This document shows, one piece after another, positions 48,238 to 57,581 of a stretch of 64,000 bases of DNA. Location of the stretch: the NCBI GenBank assembly GCA_003116975.1, contig BGKB01000048.1:155001-219000 (forward strand). Reading direction: 5' to 3'. Numbering within the stretch: position 1 is the stretch's first letter; each line of letters starts with the position of its first letter. The translations under genes were made by a program, and so were the position numbers. Source of the DNA: Aurantiochytrium sp. KH105. Lineage: Eukaryota > Sar > Bigyra > Thraustochytrida > Thraustochytriidae. The notes under the pieces are model-generated. The model ran no database searches, was not told where the DNA came from, and saw only the letters and a program-made list of their open reading frames with translations.

Positions 48238-49095
48238 ATGAGCGACAACGAGGAGGACCGCGTGGAGGAGGAGGAGCAGGAGCAGGAGGACGGCGACGTG
48301 GGCGTCGAGGAGGACGGCGGCGACGACGAGGAGGAGAACGGCGGCGACCCGAAGGCCGATGACGACGAAGAGGAGGAGGAAGAGGAGGACGACGAGGACA
48401 ACGACAACGACAACGACGACGGCGCCGATGACGATGACGACAACGTGAATGCCGGAGGAGACGACGACGATGACGGTGAGGAGGAGGAGGAGGAGGAGGA
48501 GGAGGAGGAAAATGAGGAAGACGACGGTGATGGAAATGACGAAGAAGGTGCGGGGCAGGTCGGCAACGATGACAATGAGGACGATGAGGACGGCGGCGAC
48601 GACGACGACAACGACGACGACGACGGCGACGACGGGGAGGAGAATAACGGAAATGATGATGAAGAAGAAGAAGATGAAGACGAAGATGGCGACGATGATG
48701 ACGGAGAGGAGGAGCTCGGCTTGAAGTCGCTCGTTCAGCAAGATTTCAACAACGACGAGGATGATGAGGATGACGAAGATTTCGATGGCGAAGAAGGTAA
48801 CGACAACGTCGACGGTGATGACGATGATGGCGACGAGGACGAAGACGATGAAGATGATGGAGCAGGAGGCGGCAACGCCAACAACGACAACGATGATGAG
48901 GAAGAGGAAGAAGATGACAACGATAATGACGACGGCGGCGACGATGACGATGATGATGGCGGGGACGACGACGACGACGACGACGACGACAACGACGACG
49001 GTGGCGACGACGACGATGACGACGACGACGACGACGATGCGGCACATACACAAAAGAAGCGTAAAGTGGACGATGACGACGAAGATGGCGAGTAA
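48238..49095 (+). CDS. highly acidic protein resembling an ANP32-type C-terminal tail
   Basis: A 285-residue protein made almost wholly of Asp, Glu, Asn and Gly. The only less acidic island, EEELGLKSLVQQDFNNDEDDEDDEDF near residues 157-180, resembles the EVGLSYLMKEEIQDEEDDDDY island of ANP32 tails, and the C terminus has a basic cluster KKRKVDDDDEDGE like the ANP32 KRKRDAEDD end, a likely nuclear signal. ANP32 proteins carry an N-terminal leucine-rich-repeat domain, which is absent here and not seen in the upstream frame. Such polyanionic proteins usually chaperone histones or bind basic proteins in the nucleus, which is an inference. The start ACACCATGA has good context. The coding DNA is itself a degenerate GAC/GAG/GAT array. 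Confidence 0.7.
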   Translation: MSDNEEDRVEEEEQEQEDGDVGVEEDGGDDEEENGGDPKADDDEEEEEEEDDEDNDNDNDDGADDDDDNVNAGGDDDDDGEEEEEEEEEEENEEDDGDGNDEEGAGQVGNDDNEDDEDGGDDDDNDDDDGDDGEENNGNDDEEEEDEDEDGDDDDGEEELGLKSLVQQDFNNDEDDEDDEDFDGEEGNDNVDGDDDDGDEDEDDEDDGAGGGNANNDNDDEEEEEDDNDNDDGGDDDDDDGGDDDDDDDDDNDDGGDDDDDDDDDDDAAHTQKKRKVDDDDEDGE

Positions 49096-49733
49096 TCGCT
49101 GTTCGATCAAACAAGACCAAGACGAAATGTAGAGCGAATCTATCGTTGGGTTCTGTTCTGCCTTGGGACTCTTTGATGATCAGATAATGCGAACAGTAGG
49201 CTAGCGAGCGTGCAAGCGTTTCGAAGGGACGGAAGAGCTCGTACAGGAGCGTGTATCAATCAATACATTGCTCTCCGACGCTCGACCCGAGACGAACTGG
49301 CGCACTCGCAAGCACTTTTGCCACTGCCACTGCCAATGCCCCACCACTGCTGCTGCTGCCGCCGCTGCTGCTAGAAACCAGAAATCAAGTCACGTGCACA
49401 CAACTTCAAGAGGCGTATAATATCCACCACGCTCATTCATCAACAGATTTGATCTTACTACCTAGACCCACGATTGTGTTCCCCACGCTTCTTCTCCTAT
49501 TTCAATTGCGCCTCAAACAGACAGAACTTCTTTTGCAATAGGAAGCGACGCCATTCCATCGCACCAAAACGACAAGCAGGAGACGAAGGGTAAAGAAGAA
49601 AATGTACACACTCTAAACCATGGTTAAAAAAAGAAAAAGAGAAGGACAAGAGCGCGTCGTGTATGTGTGTGTAGATGAATGGATGGATGGATGGATGGAA
49701 AAATGATTGGGTGCATGGCCATCGACCCAGTAG
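49096..49733. other. convergent intergenic region
   Basis: A 638-bp tail-to-tail spacer with a CTGCTGCCGC stretch near 49350-49372 and a GGAT run at 49679-49700. It holds both 3' ends. No gene is visible. Confidence 0.5.
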
Positions 49734-51857
49734 TCAGCGGCCACGACGACCTGCCGTGCTCAAGAGCACGGCCTTCTTGTTGTTCTTGGACTTGTTCTTG
49801 CCCTTTGAACGAGCCTCCTGAGGAGCGGCCCCTTGCGCGCCTTGCGGAGCTTGCGATGGGCCACTCTCCGCCGACGTTGCCCCAGTTCCAGGAGCAAGTC
49901 CACTCGGCACTAGGGTCCGCGCGTGCTGCGACGTTGTGGGAGGCTTGGGCGCCGAAAGTGTCGCCCAGCCAGTCTTCGACGCTGTCGACGACAATCCGTT
50001 GCCAGCGCCCGGCGAAGACGACAAAGAGTAGGACGACTGCGGAGACGTTGAGAGATTCGTCGTCGGCGGAGACGAAGACAGTTCCGGGAAGTGGCTTTGG
50101 CTATTGACAATCGAGGCGAAGGATCCAATATGCTGCGGCGCCGATCCCCAGATCCCATTCGATTGCTGCGCGCTTGCTGAATCGAGCATGGCATTGATCT
50201 CTTCTTCTGATACCATATCGCCCGTGAGAGATGCTTCAAAGGCGTGCGCAAGCTCGCGCTGGATCTGTTCCTCCTGACGCTTGCGCTGCTCCATGTACTG
50301 ACGGTAGTCGATGCTGTAACCGAGATTGCTCTCAAGAGGCCCGCGCAGACTCATACGCTTGAGCTTTTCACTGAGCTGCTTCTCATGGCGTCGCTCCGCC
50401 TTGAGCTTTGCCGCGCGGCGGCGTGCACGACTGGCGATTTCCTCGCGAAAAACTTCCAAGGTTTCCGCAGAAAGAATCTCTTGCAGGTCAATCTCCACAA
50501 GGTACAGGTTTGCATGAATGGGGACGTGCACGAGGTACGAGTTGCGTTTGACCACCTCGGGCGTGAGAACAATATTCTCTACATTCACCACGCGAACCTT
50601 TTCAAGTCGGGGTGGGAACTGAGTCTTGTCCGCGCCAAACTGATGCGCGAGACACTTGACGACAAAGGAGTCCAGGAACACGTAACGAGCGTCGGCAATT
50701 TGATAAAACTGAACGTCTTCCTCGGGCTGGTCAAGCTTGCCTACCGCCGAGCTCCCGCCACCGCCGCCGCCGCCACGTCGCCCACCTGTCGTGCCAGCAC
50801 TTGACGAACCCGTGGCCGCGTTTGCCCCGGCCCGAGATATTGGCACAGTGGAGCGCGAATCATGCGAGGATTCTTGCGCTTTGGGTGCTGCCCACCGCTG
50901 CATAGTTCCACTGACGTTGGCGTATGCGCGCTTGATGAGCTCGGATCCAAAGGAGTCATTGAAGGCCTGCGCCTCGTTCATGAGGTAGCGCAAATCGTTC
51001 AAATCACGCTCGCCTACACGAGTGACATTCTCCTTGGTCTCAATGGCGAATCGCGAAAAGGTGGCACGCCGGGTGTGAACAGAGGGAAGTCGGCGCTGCG
51101 CAAAGTCACCGCCTTTACTCTCGAGGGCGACAGGTACAATGCCAGCGCGCGGTCGTGTCAAAAGGATCAAGTCTATCTGGTCGCCGACGGCAACCTTGGG
51201 GATAATCTCGATGCTTGAGATGCGGCGGAGATCCTTTTCGCAAATGAAGGATTGGCACAGGGGACAATGTTCCCAGGTATTGGATGCGTGCATAAAGAGG
51301 CGATACATGCACACGCAGCAAAAAATGTGTCCGCATGTAGTAATTCGCGGGGCGCGTACCTGGTCCAAGCACAGGGGGCACACCACGGGCTCGTCTGACT
51401 TCACCGAGACAGACTCGACCTCGTCCCACTCGAGGGAGTCTTGTCCACGCAGAGAGGAAGATGTCGTTTGCGGGTGTAAGCAGAAGCCAAAATTTGCCTT
51501 GACAAAGTCCTCGCGCGTAAATGCGAGGGATATTGCCCCGTAGTCCGCTCCATTCGAGCCCCCTGTTCGTCGATTGCGCTGATGCTGGCCGTGGCCTCGA
51601 CGCTGCTTATTCCTTCGCTGCTGCTGTTGGTGTTGTTGTCTGTTACCGTTTCGCGAGTTCTGTGTCTGCTGTTGCTGCTGCTGCGATGTCGGCGGCCCCT
51701 GTGCATTTCGACCTCCTCCTCCTCCTCCGCCGCCGCCGCCGCCTCGCGAATTGTCTGCATCATCATGCAACTCGACTTGAACATCGTCATAATACTCGTA
51801 GTCGCAGACGTTTCCGCCCCGCGGGAGCATGCCTCTCGCTTCGGCCTTGCGACTCAT
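49734..51857 (-). CDS. RNF10: RING-finger E3 ubiquitin ligase, RNF10/Mag2 type
   Basis: A 707-residue protein with the layout of RNF10 (yeast Mag2). A Gly- and Gln-rich basic N terminus is followed by AFTREDFVKANFGFCLHP, matching the conserved FNKEQYVQANCQF block before the RING of RNF10. WDEVESV precedes the C3HC4 RING: CPLCLDQV, CGHIFCCVCM and HCPLC, about residues 158-200. Downstream blocks CEKDLRRI, VGDQIDLILLTR and YIFQLADARYVFLDSFVVKCL-like segments (here FYQIADARYVFLDSFVVKCLAHQFG) also follow the family order. RNF10 ubiquitinates small-subunit ribosomal proteins on stalled ribosomes; the role here is inferred. The C terminus is a Ser/Pro-rich tail with a Lys-rich KGKNKSKNNKK. Start at the ATG at 51857. 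Confidence 0.88.
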   Translation of the reverse strand: MSRKAEARGMLPRGGNVCDYEYYDDVQVELHDDADNSRGGGGGGGGGGGRNAQGPPTSQQQQQQTQNSRNGNRQQHQQQQRRNKQRRGHGQHQRNRRTGGSNGADYGAISLAFTREDFVKANFGFCLHPQTTSSSLRGQDSLEWDEVESVSVKSDEPVVCPLCLDQVRAPRITTCGHIFCCVCMYRLFMHASNTWEHCPLCQSFICEKDLRRISSIEIIPKVAVGDQIDLILLTRPRAGIVPVALESKGGDFAQRRLPSVHTRRATFSRFAIETKENVTRVGERDLNDLRYLMNEAQAFNDSFGSELIKRAYANVSGTMQRWAAPKAQESSHDSRSTVPISRAGANAATGSSSAGTTGGRRGGGGGGGSSAVGKLDQPEEDVQFYQIADARYVFLDSFVVKCLAHQFGADKTQFPPRLEKVRVVNVENIVLTPEVVKRNSYLVHVPIHANLYLVEIDLQEILSAETLEVFREEIASRARRRAAKLKAERRHEKQLSEKLKRMSLRGPLESNLGYSIDYRQYMEQRKRQEEQIQRELAHAFEASLTGDMVSEEEINAMLDSASAQQSNGIWGSAPQHIGSFASIVNSQSHFPELSSSPPTTNLSTSPQSSYSLSSSPGAGNGLSSTASKTGWATLSAPKPPTTSQHARTLVPSGLAPGTGATSAESGPSQAPQGAQGAAPQEARSKGKNKSKNNKKAVLLSTAGRRGR

Positions 51858-52734
51858 GCTGGCTAATTGGCGTGTGTCGTCGCTTTGCTGCAGATGTCGT
51901 GTGATACTCTAGACCTCGAGAATCTAGGCGCGCTCGTGCTCGTATCTTTCCAGAGTTTGACGACTATAAAAGGGTCTGTCAGACTCGCTCCTTGCCCTTA
52001 CGTCGCGGGCAATCTTGCGGGCGTGCAAAGACGATTGTCGCGAGCTCGCGCTAGCGTCCGCAGCGGTCAGCCCTCGTCGTCCTTGCCGCCTCTCGAACGA
52101 GAGAGTTCCTCCTTGGCGGCACAGAAGCGGACTCGCTGCCCGCCTTGGCCCCCTTGGGCTCTGCGCACTTGCGCCTCAATGTCGTCGCGGAAGCCTTCCA
52201 CCAAACCGCGAAGCAGGCAGGAGCACGCCCGCGCAGGGGCGAGCGTGCCCGTTCTCTTCGCCGCGCCTCTCCTCGCGCGCTAGCCCCTGCGCCGCGCCAG
52301 CGCGCGCGCAATGGTCAAGCTCTGCGCGCTTTCTCGTATGGATTTCGATTGATCACTTTTTTCGGGTCGACACAGCAGGTACCGTCCCGATTCCCGGGAC
52401 CACGCCGTCTAGCTCGCGATTCCGCATTTTAGCGACACCAACTCGATCGTCTTGTGCGTGCGCACAAGAGCTCGAGTATCCTGGAGGCCATCCTGACCTT
52501 CGCCGCTGCTGGCCCGCGTCTGTGACAGAACTGATCCAGCTTGAGGGTGCTTGGCCAGCTGAGCGTTCCGACACGGCAGATGTCTTCTTGCAGTGACGGA
52601 AAGAAGGCCAACAAGGCGCCCAAATCGCGGGCAAACCTCGAACTCCTCGACACGTGCCAACACGTTCGTTTGACGGCGGGAGCCGGGCGCGGGAGGGCGA
52701 GTGGTTCGGCGCGCTCCCGCGATAGAACGGGGAC
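51858..52734. promoter_or_regulatory. divergent intergenic region, RNF10 / ARF-like gene
   Basis: An 877-bp region. A CTATAAAAGG sequence at about 51964-51973 on the plus strand is the best TATA-box candidate in the window, but lies 0.76 kb before the ARF-like ATG. No repeat array or conserved coding frame is visible. Confidence 0.45.
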
Positions 52735-53554
52735 ATGGGCGCCGCGAGGTCGAGATACAGCGTGGTGCTCGTGGGGCTCGATGGTGCGGGCAAGACGACT
52801 TTTCTCTTCAACCTCGCGGCCAAACCTAGCGACGCTTCTCCAACAGTTGGTACGTTGCCATATGGCGCCTCGTCTGCGTTGTATATAACAAAACAAAACG
52901 GTTCTACGCCAAAGTCGATGGCGTGAAGTCGTTTCGCTCCAGCAGGACAAGAGCTTACTAAGTCGTCGACAGGATACAATTATCATGTAATCGAGCAAGT
53001 CTACAATCGCACAAAGTTTCAATTTCACATTTTCGACCTCGCAGGTAAATTATATGTGCGTCGATCCTGAAGCGCCGCTATTGCTCGCGATCGTTTCGAA
53101 TCATTGATGTCTCTGACGTTGGATGTGAGATTCTTGGCGGAATCGCGTGCAGCTCCGGCCCCTATGGAGGCATTTTTACAAGAGCCTACGACCGAATGTC
53201 GTTCTTTTTGTCGTAGATGCCACAGATCGAGCTCGTCTTCCCGAAGCCAAGGCAGAGCTTCACAAAGTTCTGCATGAAGTCGACCTCTTGGACGCCGAAG
53301 TCATCATACTGGACAACATCAAACGAACTTCGTCGCAAGTTCGAACCGCCACGCAGCAGCATCGCAGCGATGCCGATCCTTCAAACTCCACCTCGCGGAA
53401 TCTTCCTCGGACCAATGTCGAGCCTCTCAAAGAGTCTGACATTCGCTACGAAATGGACGTGCCGCGTGACGTAAGCGTTTTGGAAGTCAATGCAAATGAG
53501 CCTGCTGAGCTCGGACGTCTTATGCATCAAATTTGTCAGCAGCTAATTAAATGA
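52735..53554 (+). CDS. ARF/ARL-like small GTPase homologue with altered G motifs, three exons
   Basis: Exons read as 52735-52849, 52973-53055 and 53153-53554, giving 199 residues. The introns start GTACGT and GTGCGT; the first ends CGACAG after a TACTAA branch-like site. Gly2 with Ser6 (MGAARS) allows N-myristoylation. G1 is intact, GLDGAGKTT; switch I has PTVGYN. The join gives FDLAGKLYLRPLWRHFY, aligned without gaps to ARF DVGGQDKIRPLWRHY, so Lys stands at the catalytic Gln position. VVLFVVDATDRAR follows as in ARFs. The NKxD guanine motif is not recognisable (nearest is DNIKR), and a polar insertion of about 40 residues follows. An alternative donor, GTAAAT at 53045, would change the switch II sequence. 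Nucleotide binding is doubtful; a membrane-attached adaptor role is possible. Confidence 0.7.
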
Positions 53555-53689
53555 GGTGGGCTTCCTTGTAACGTATCGTAGCTGTTGAAAGAAAAATGCC
53601 AAATCATGAGATCGCTGGAGACCATTATAGTGATGGAGCATGCCCTTCTTCTTGAAAGTGCTTGGCCTCGCTTCAGTGCTGGTGTCGAT

Positions 53690-53800
53690 ACCATATCTTT
53701 TTGCCGAAGCTTTGGATCCTCTTTTGAAGAGCCTCTAGCACGATATCCGCGGTTACATAGGTCTCATGCTAAACTGAACAGTGATTTTCTGATCAAGGAA
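53690..53800 (-). pseudogene. decayed partial copy of the ATX1 copper chaperone second exon
   Basis: The minus strand here is clearly homologous to exon 2 of the neighbouring copper chaperone: DQKITVQ is readable at the start, and after a frame change VTADIVLEALQK and QSFGKK match VTADTMLEALQK and QSSGKK of the intact gene. Stops occur between the readable pieces, and there is no first exon with the metal-binding Cys motif. It is a tandem duplicate fragment left between the ARF-like gene and ATX1. Matching DNA includes CCGCGGT and a TTGCCG(A/G)AGCTTTGG stretch. Confidence 0.85.
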
Positions 53801-53946
53801 GGTCCTTTATTATCATCTGCTGCATGGCCACGATAGAGAAAACGATTGAAAATGCCTTAGTTGCTTTGACGTGTTTATTTGTATGCATCATCCTCGATTC
53901 AATTCGAGGTCGTAATGGCGGTGCATGCGTTCGTCGCTAGGTCATC

Positions 53947-54317
53947 TTAGGCCTTGGAAACCTTCTTGCCGGAGCTTTGGGCCCACTTTTGGAGAGCCTC
54001 CAACATGGTGTCCGCGGTCACGGAGCTATCGTGCTGAACGGTGATCTTCTGATCCTCGAGGCTAGCATCGACCTCCTCCACACCTATTCTCAGAAAAAAT
54101 GTATCAAATTGTAAGTCAACAGGCCCTTCGTAAAACCCGGTGCCCGCCTTCAAAGCTTCTGCTGACCAAGAAGGGGGATGCGTGCGTGCGTGCGTGCGTG
54201 CGTGTGTGCAACGCGGAAGCGAGAAAGTTACTTACCATCAATTTTCTTGAGGATACGGGTACAGGCGCCGCTGCAGCCGCTGCACGACATTTCCACGTTA
54301 AAGGACGTCTCGGGCAT
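53947..54317 (-). CDS. ATX1: copper chaperone ATX1/ATOX1, two exons
   Basis: Exons 54317-54236 and 54083-53947 give 72 residues, the usual size of ATX1. The 152-bp intron starts GTAAGT, ends ATAG, and is phase 1. The metal-binding loop MSCSGCSGACTRIL (residues 10-23) matches the MTCGGCSGAV pattern with CxxC at 12 and 15. LKKIDGVEEVDASLEDQKITVQHDSSVTADTMLEALQKW continues the beta-alpha-beta-beta-alpha-beta fold, and the C terminus is Lys-rich as in homologues that dock on P-type ATPases. It carries Cu(I) from uptake transporters to the Golgi copper ATPase. The intron contains a GCGT microsatellite (54179-54204). A decayed copy of exon 2 lies just downstream. Confidence 0.92.
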
Positions 54318-54906
54318 CTTTTCTTTGGACTGCGCTGACCTGTGCTATGCTATGCGGTGCTGAGTTGTTTTCTCGTGCGTGTTGTTGCTGCTGTAGAAAG
54401 AAATGTGTGCAAGGGCCGGCCCGAGGCGGTCAGTTTTCGTGTTTCTCCCTTATGCGGAGCAATCGCGCGCGGCACGCAGCCAGTCTCATCCACGTCGCAG
54501 AGGTCTTCGCGCCGTCGCCGCAGCAAGCGAGCAGGTGGGCGAGCCTGCAGGCGCGCGAAGCAACACGCTCACATACGCTAGTTTCGTTATTGATGGCGAT
54601 TGCCGCACACTTGACCAGCCTGGAAGGTCCCGGAATACCGGGCCCCCTTATCCTATACGATCGGAATTCCGTAAATTGAGAGCAAGCCTTCCAGGTCGAG
54701 GCTCGTATGTGTCACAAGGTCAAAACGACCAGACGCTAGAGCTCAAACGCAAGACAAGACATGGTCAAAATCAGATGCATTGTGTGCTTTTCGGCAAAGG
54801 AATCTCGGCATTCATGGGGGTTCACAACATTTACAATTTAGCTCGAAAGTCAATCAGACGCATTGCTCTTGGTGAAGCCAAGCTTCACGAACATTGCTTG
54901 GTCGCT
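54318..54906. other. intergenic region: ATX1 upstream flank and GST-like 3' flank
   Basis: A 589-bp spacer between two minus-strand genes. It should hold the ATX1 promoter near 54320-54500 and the 3' end of the GST-like gene near 54800-54906. No repeat array or conserved frame is visible. Confidence 0.45.
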
Positions 54907-55806
54907 TCATTTGAGAGTTAATAGGTTGAGGCTCACCGACCTCCGGGATAGGAATTTTCCTCGAAATCTGGTCGGATTCATGCGAAAGAGTATGTTGCGC
55001 GTCGTCGACCCAAGTACCGTATGCTCTTGCATATTTGCGGAGATCTCGTCGGGTACAATGCGCTCAACTTTGGCGTAGCTCTTGTATTTTCGTACGTAAT
55101 AATTGGGTCCACGCATCGTATCTGCAAAGGCTGGGCGCAACTTAACGGCCTCATAAAGTTTGGCAAGACGCGGCGCCGGCACAAACATGTCAAATCCGCG
55201 GTAATATGGCAAAGTGGCCGCGAAGCGGTCCAGCAATGGCGCGACGATAATATCTGCAAGCGACAGTCTGTCTCCGAGAAAATAAGGCCCTTCGAAACTT
55301 TGGGCCTCAAAGAGGGCGTCCACTCTTCGTAGAGCAGCGCAAAGGTCTCGCACAATTTTCGCGTCCTCTTTCGTGTCCTGGTTCATCAAGAGACGATACA
55401 GGAACGGCACGCACAAGCCGTTCCAGAGGTCGATGGTTTCCTCCAGCTGGGCGCCGTCCTCGTCGTCATCCGGCACGAGCCTGATGCCGGGGTCTGCAGT
55501 CTTCTCGTTCACGAACATTGCGCACTGTAGGGCCTCGATGAGCGCGGTCTCATCGTCGTATACACATGGCTCCGTGCCGCTGGGTTTAGAGTTCTTTGCC
55601 TTCATCTCAGGGTTTCCTGGTCCGAGCGCGTAGTCGAATTCTCGCGGCGTTTTCTCTTGCAGCGCTCCCCGGCCCCAACGCCCAAGGGGGCGCACGCGTT
55701 TCCGGAAAAGAGCAAGACGGTCCTCGATTGACATCATCTCCACGCCTGCCGGGATCAGCGTTGTCGTCGCCGTCGCCGTCGTCTCGCGCCCTACCATCTT
55801 GGTCAT
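54907..55806 (-). CDS. glutathione S-transferase C-terminal-domain protein
   Basis: A 299-residue protein. The strongest signal is the all-helical GST C-terminal domain: LCAALRRVDALFEAQSFEGPYFLGDRLSLADIIVAPLLDRFAATLPYYRGFD contains the conserved FLGDxxSLADI N-capping box and hydrophobic staple. An N-terminal thioredoxin fold is weak: a glutathione-binding Ser-Asp pair is not clear, although CVYDDETALIEALQCAMFVNEK could correspond to its end. The first 100 residues include DRLALFRKRVRPLGRWGRGALQEKTPREFDYALG, of unknown role. It could be a true transferase or an accessory GST-like protein. The start at 55806 follows a non-coding Cys/Arg-rich frame; a second Met (MVGRE) lies three codons on. Confidence 0.7.
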   Translation of the reverse strand: MTKMVGRETTATATTTLIPAGVEMMSIEDRLALFRKRVRPLGRWGRGALQEKTPREFDYALGPGNPEMKAKNSKPSGTEPCVYDDETALIEALQCAMFVNEKTADPGIRLVPDDDEDGAQLEETIDLWNGLCVPFLYRLLMNQDTKEDAKIVRDLCAALRRVDALFEAQSFEGPYFLGDRLSLADIIVAPLLDRFAATLPYYRGFDMFVPAPRLAKLYEAVKLRPAFADTMRGPNYYVRKYKSYAKVERIVPDEISANMQEHTVLGSTTRNILFRMNPTRFRGKFLSRRSVSLNLLTLK

Positions 55807-55956
55807 GGCGATTGCTCGTCTTGCGCGCAATCGACGACTACGGCGGCAACAACGACAGCAACGACAACAACAACGACGACGACGACAACGAGGGCGAAAC
55901 TGCTGGAATGAGTGAATGAACGGACGAAGGGATGAGCAATGAACGAATGGGTGAAT

Positions 55957-56010
55957 GGGACAGGACGGGACGGGACGAGGCGGGCCGGGCCAGGACGGGA
56001 CGGGACGGAC
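55957..56010. repeat. GGGAC pentanucleotide array
   Basis: About ten 5-bp steps of GGGAC and GGACG phase variants, broken by GGCGGGCCGGGCC, about 0.15 kb upstream of the GST-like gene start. Confidence 0.8.
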
Positions 56011-56435
56011 CCTGTTTGTTATTCTCCCTAATTCGGAACTGCACGCCCGAAACCCCGCGTCCAAATGCACTGCTTGCGCGTTCCCCTCCGTCCTGCACCC
56101 TCGCGATCGATAACGTCAATCGATAACCAGATCGTTCGCGCGCGCCGCACGCATGATTCGATCCCTTCCTCCTAGGCCCCGGCCCCGCCATCTTTTCCCA
56201 GCACGCTCCACCCTTCATTTTCGCTGTTCTCCCCCAGATCCCGCGCCCCCGGCCTGCCTGCCTGCCTGCCTGCCATGAGCGATGGTGATGTGAAGTCGAG
56301 CGTGCGCTCCAATTCCTGCGCGCGCGCACACCCCGCCGCGCCGCGCTTCCAGCCAATCTCTCCCGGCTGGCCGCCGCGAGTGGCCGCAGCCGCACCCGAA
56401 AAGCCGCGGCTCACGGTGCGCCGCACGCCGCCCCG

Positions 56436-56498
56436 CGCTGCTCTGCTCTGCTCTGCTCTGCTTCTTCGCTCTGCTCTGCGCTGCGCTGCGCTGCGCTG
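56436..56498. repeat. CTCTG and CGCTG pentanucleotide arrays
   Basis: Five CTCTG-type units, a short interruption (CTTCTTCG), two more CTCTG units and then four CGCTG units. Confidence 0.85.
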
Positions 56499-56873
56499 AC
56501 GGACGTCTCGTTTTGTGGTGGAGTCGAGCGGAGTGGAGTCGAGCCGAGCGCGAGCGAGCGCGAGCGCAAGTGGGCTCGCGCCCGCTTCGACTCGGCTCGA
56601 GGCCGACCTGTGCTGTGCGCGGGCCTCTTTTTGGTCAGTCTCTCCCAAAGCGATGAGCCATCCCATGACGATGCTTCGCGGCTCGCTCCCGTCTGCTTGC
56701 TCGAAAGCAAGCCGGGGCCAGTCCTCTCGCCCCCGCCTTCTCGCTCGCCGCTGCTCCAATGGCGGGAAATCCGCCGCGCTGCCCGCGCCCGCGCGCCTGA
56801 AGTCGCCGCAGCCGCTGCCGCCGGATCGATGCGGTGCGGCGCGCGCAGCGTGGAGTGTGTTTTCCTGCTGCTT

Positions 56874-56960
56874 CGCAACGCATTTTGCATTCCCTGCGCA
56901 ACGCATTTTGCATTCCCTGCACAACGCATTTTCGCGGGGGTGCGCAACGCATAGCGGGGG
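56874..56960. repeat. 23-bp tandem repeat upstream of the haemoglobin gene
   Basis: Units start at 56874, 56897, 56920 and 56943. Each opens with CGCAACGCAT (one has CACAACGCAT). The first two are identical over 23 bp and continue TTTGCATTCCCTG. The array ends about 80 bp before the haemoglobin ATG, so it may be a promoter element with spaced binding sites. Confidence 0.9.
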
Positions 56961-57041
56961 ACGGCGCGGCGGCCGCAGAAGACGAACAGAGTTGTTCTCG
57001 CACCGGGGACGCTTCGGACGGCGGGAGCGCGCGCGGGAGAG

Positions 57042-57549
57042 ATGCAGAACGTGCAAGCGAGGGCGTGCGCGGCGAGCGGGGTGGCGCTCGAGGAGGCCTT
57101 CACCGTCGACGAGGTGAACCTGTACGAGCGGCTCGGCGAGGAGACCTTGAAGCAGCTCTCCACGAACTTCTACAACGCCGTCTTCGAGGACGACGCGGCG
57201 CCCTGGTTCAAGTCGATTTTTGCGGCCAGCGACAAGGCCGTGGCCATCGAGAACCAATGGACGTTCCTCGTGCAGCGATTCGGGGGGCCGCAGCTGTACT
57301 CGCAGCGCAAGGGCCATCCCGCGCTCATTGGCCGCCACGTTGATTTTCGCATGACCCACGCCGGCGCCAAGCGCTGGATCGAGCACATGGCCATTGCGCT
57401 CGCCGAGACCCCGGGCATCGACGACGACTCGCGTAGGCGTATGATGGCCTACTTTCGCCACACTGCCTACTTTCTCGTTCTCGGCGTCGCGGACGTCCGC
57501 GCGAGGAGGAAACTGCAACAGCAGCAACAGGAACAGCAACAACAGCAGC

Positions 57550-57581
<32 letters not shown>

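Larger units (their letters stand above)
55807..57041. promoter_or_regulatory. divergent intergenic region, GST-like gene / haemoglobin
   Basis: A 1.2-kb region with a GGGAC array near the GST-like start, CTCTG/CGCTG arrays at 56436-56498 and a 23-bp tandem repeat at 56874-56960 close to the haemoglobin gene. Coding motifs are absent. Confidence 0.5.

Noticed and set aside
48213-49110. Minus-strand and alternate-frame long ORFs over the acidic gene (poly-Ser, poly-Val, poly-Met/Thr)
   Set aside because: They are frame shadows of the GAC/GAG/GAT repeat; only the acidic frame has the KKRKV end and the ANP32-like island.
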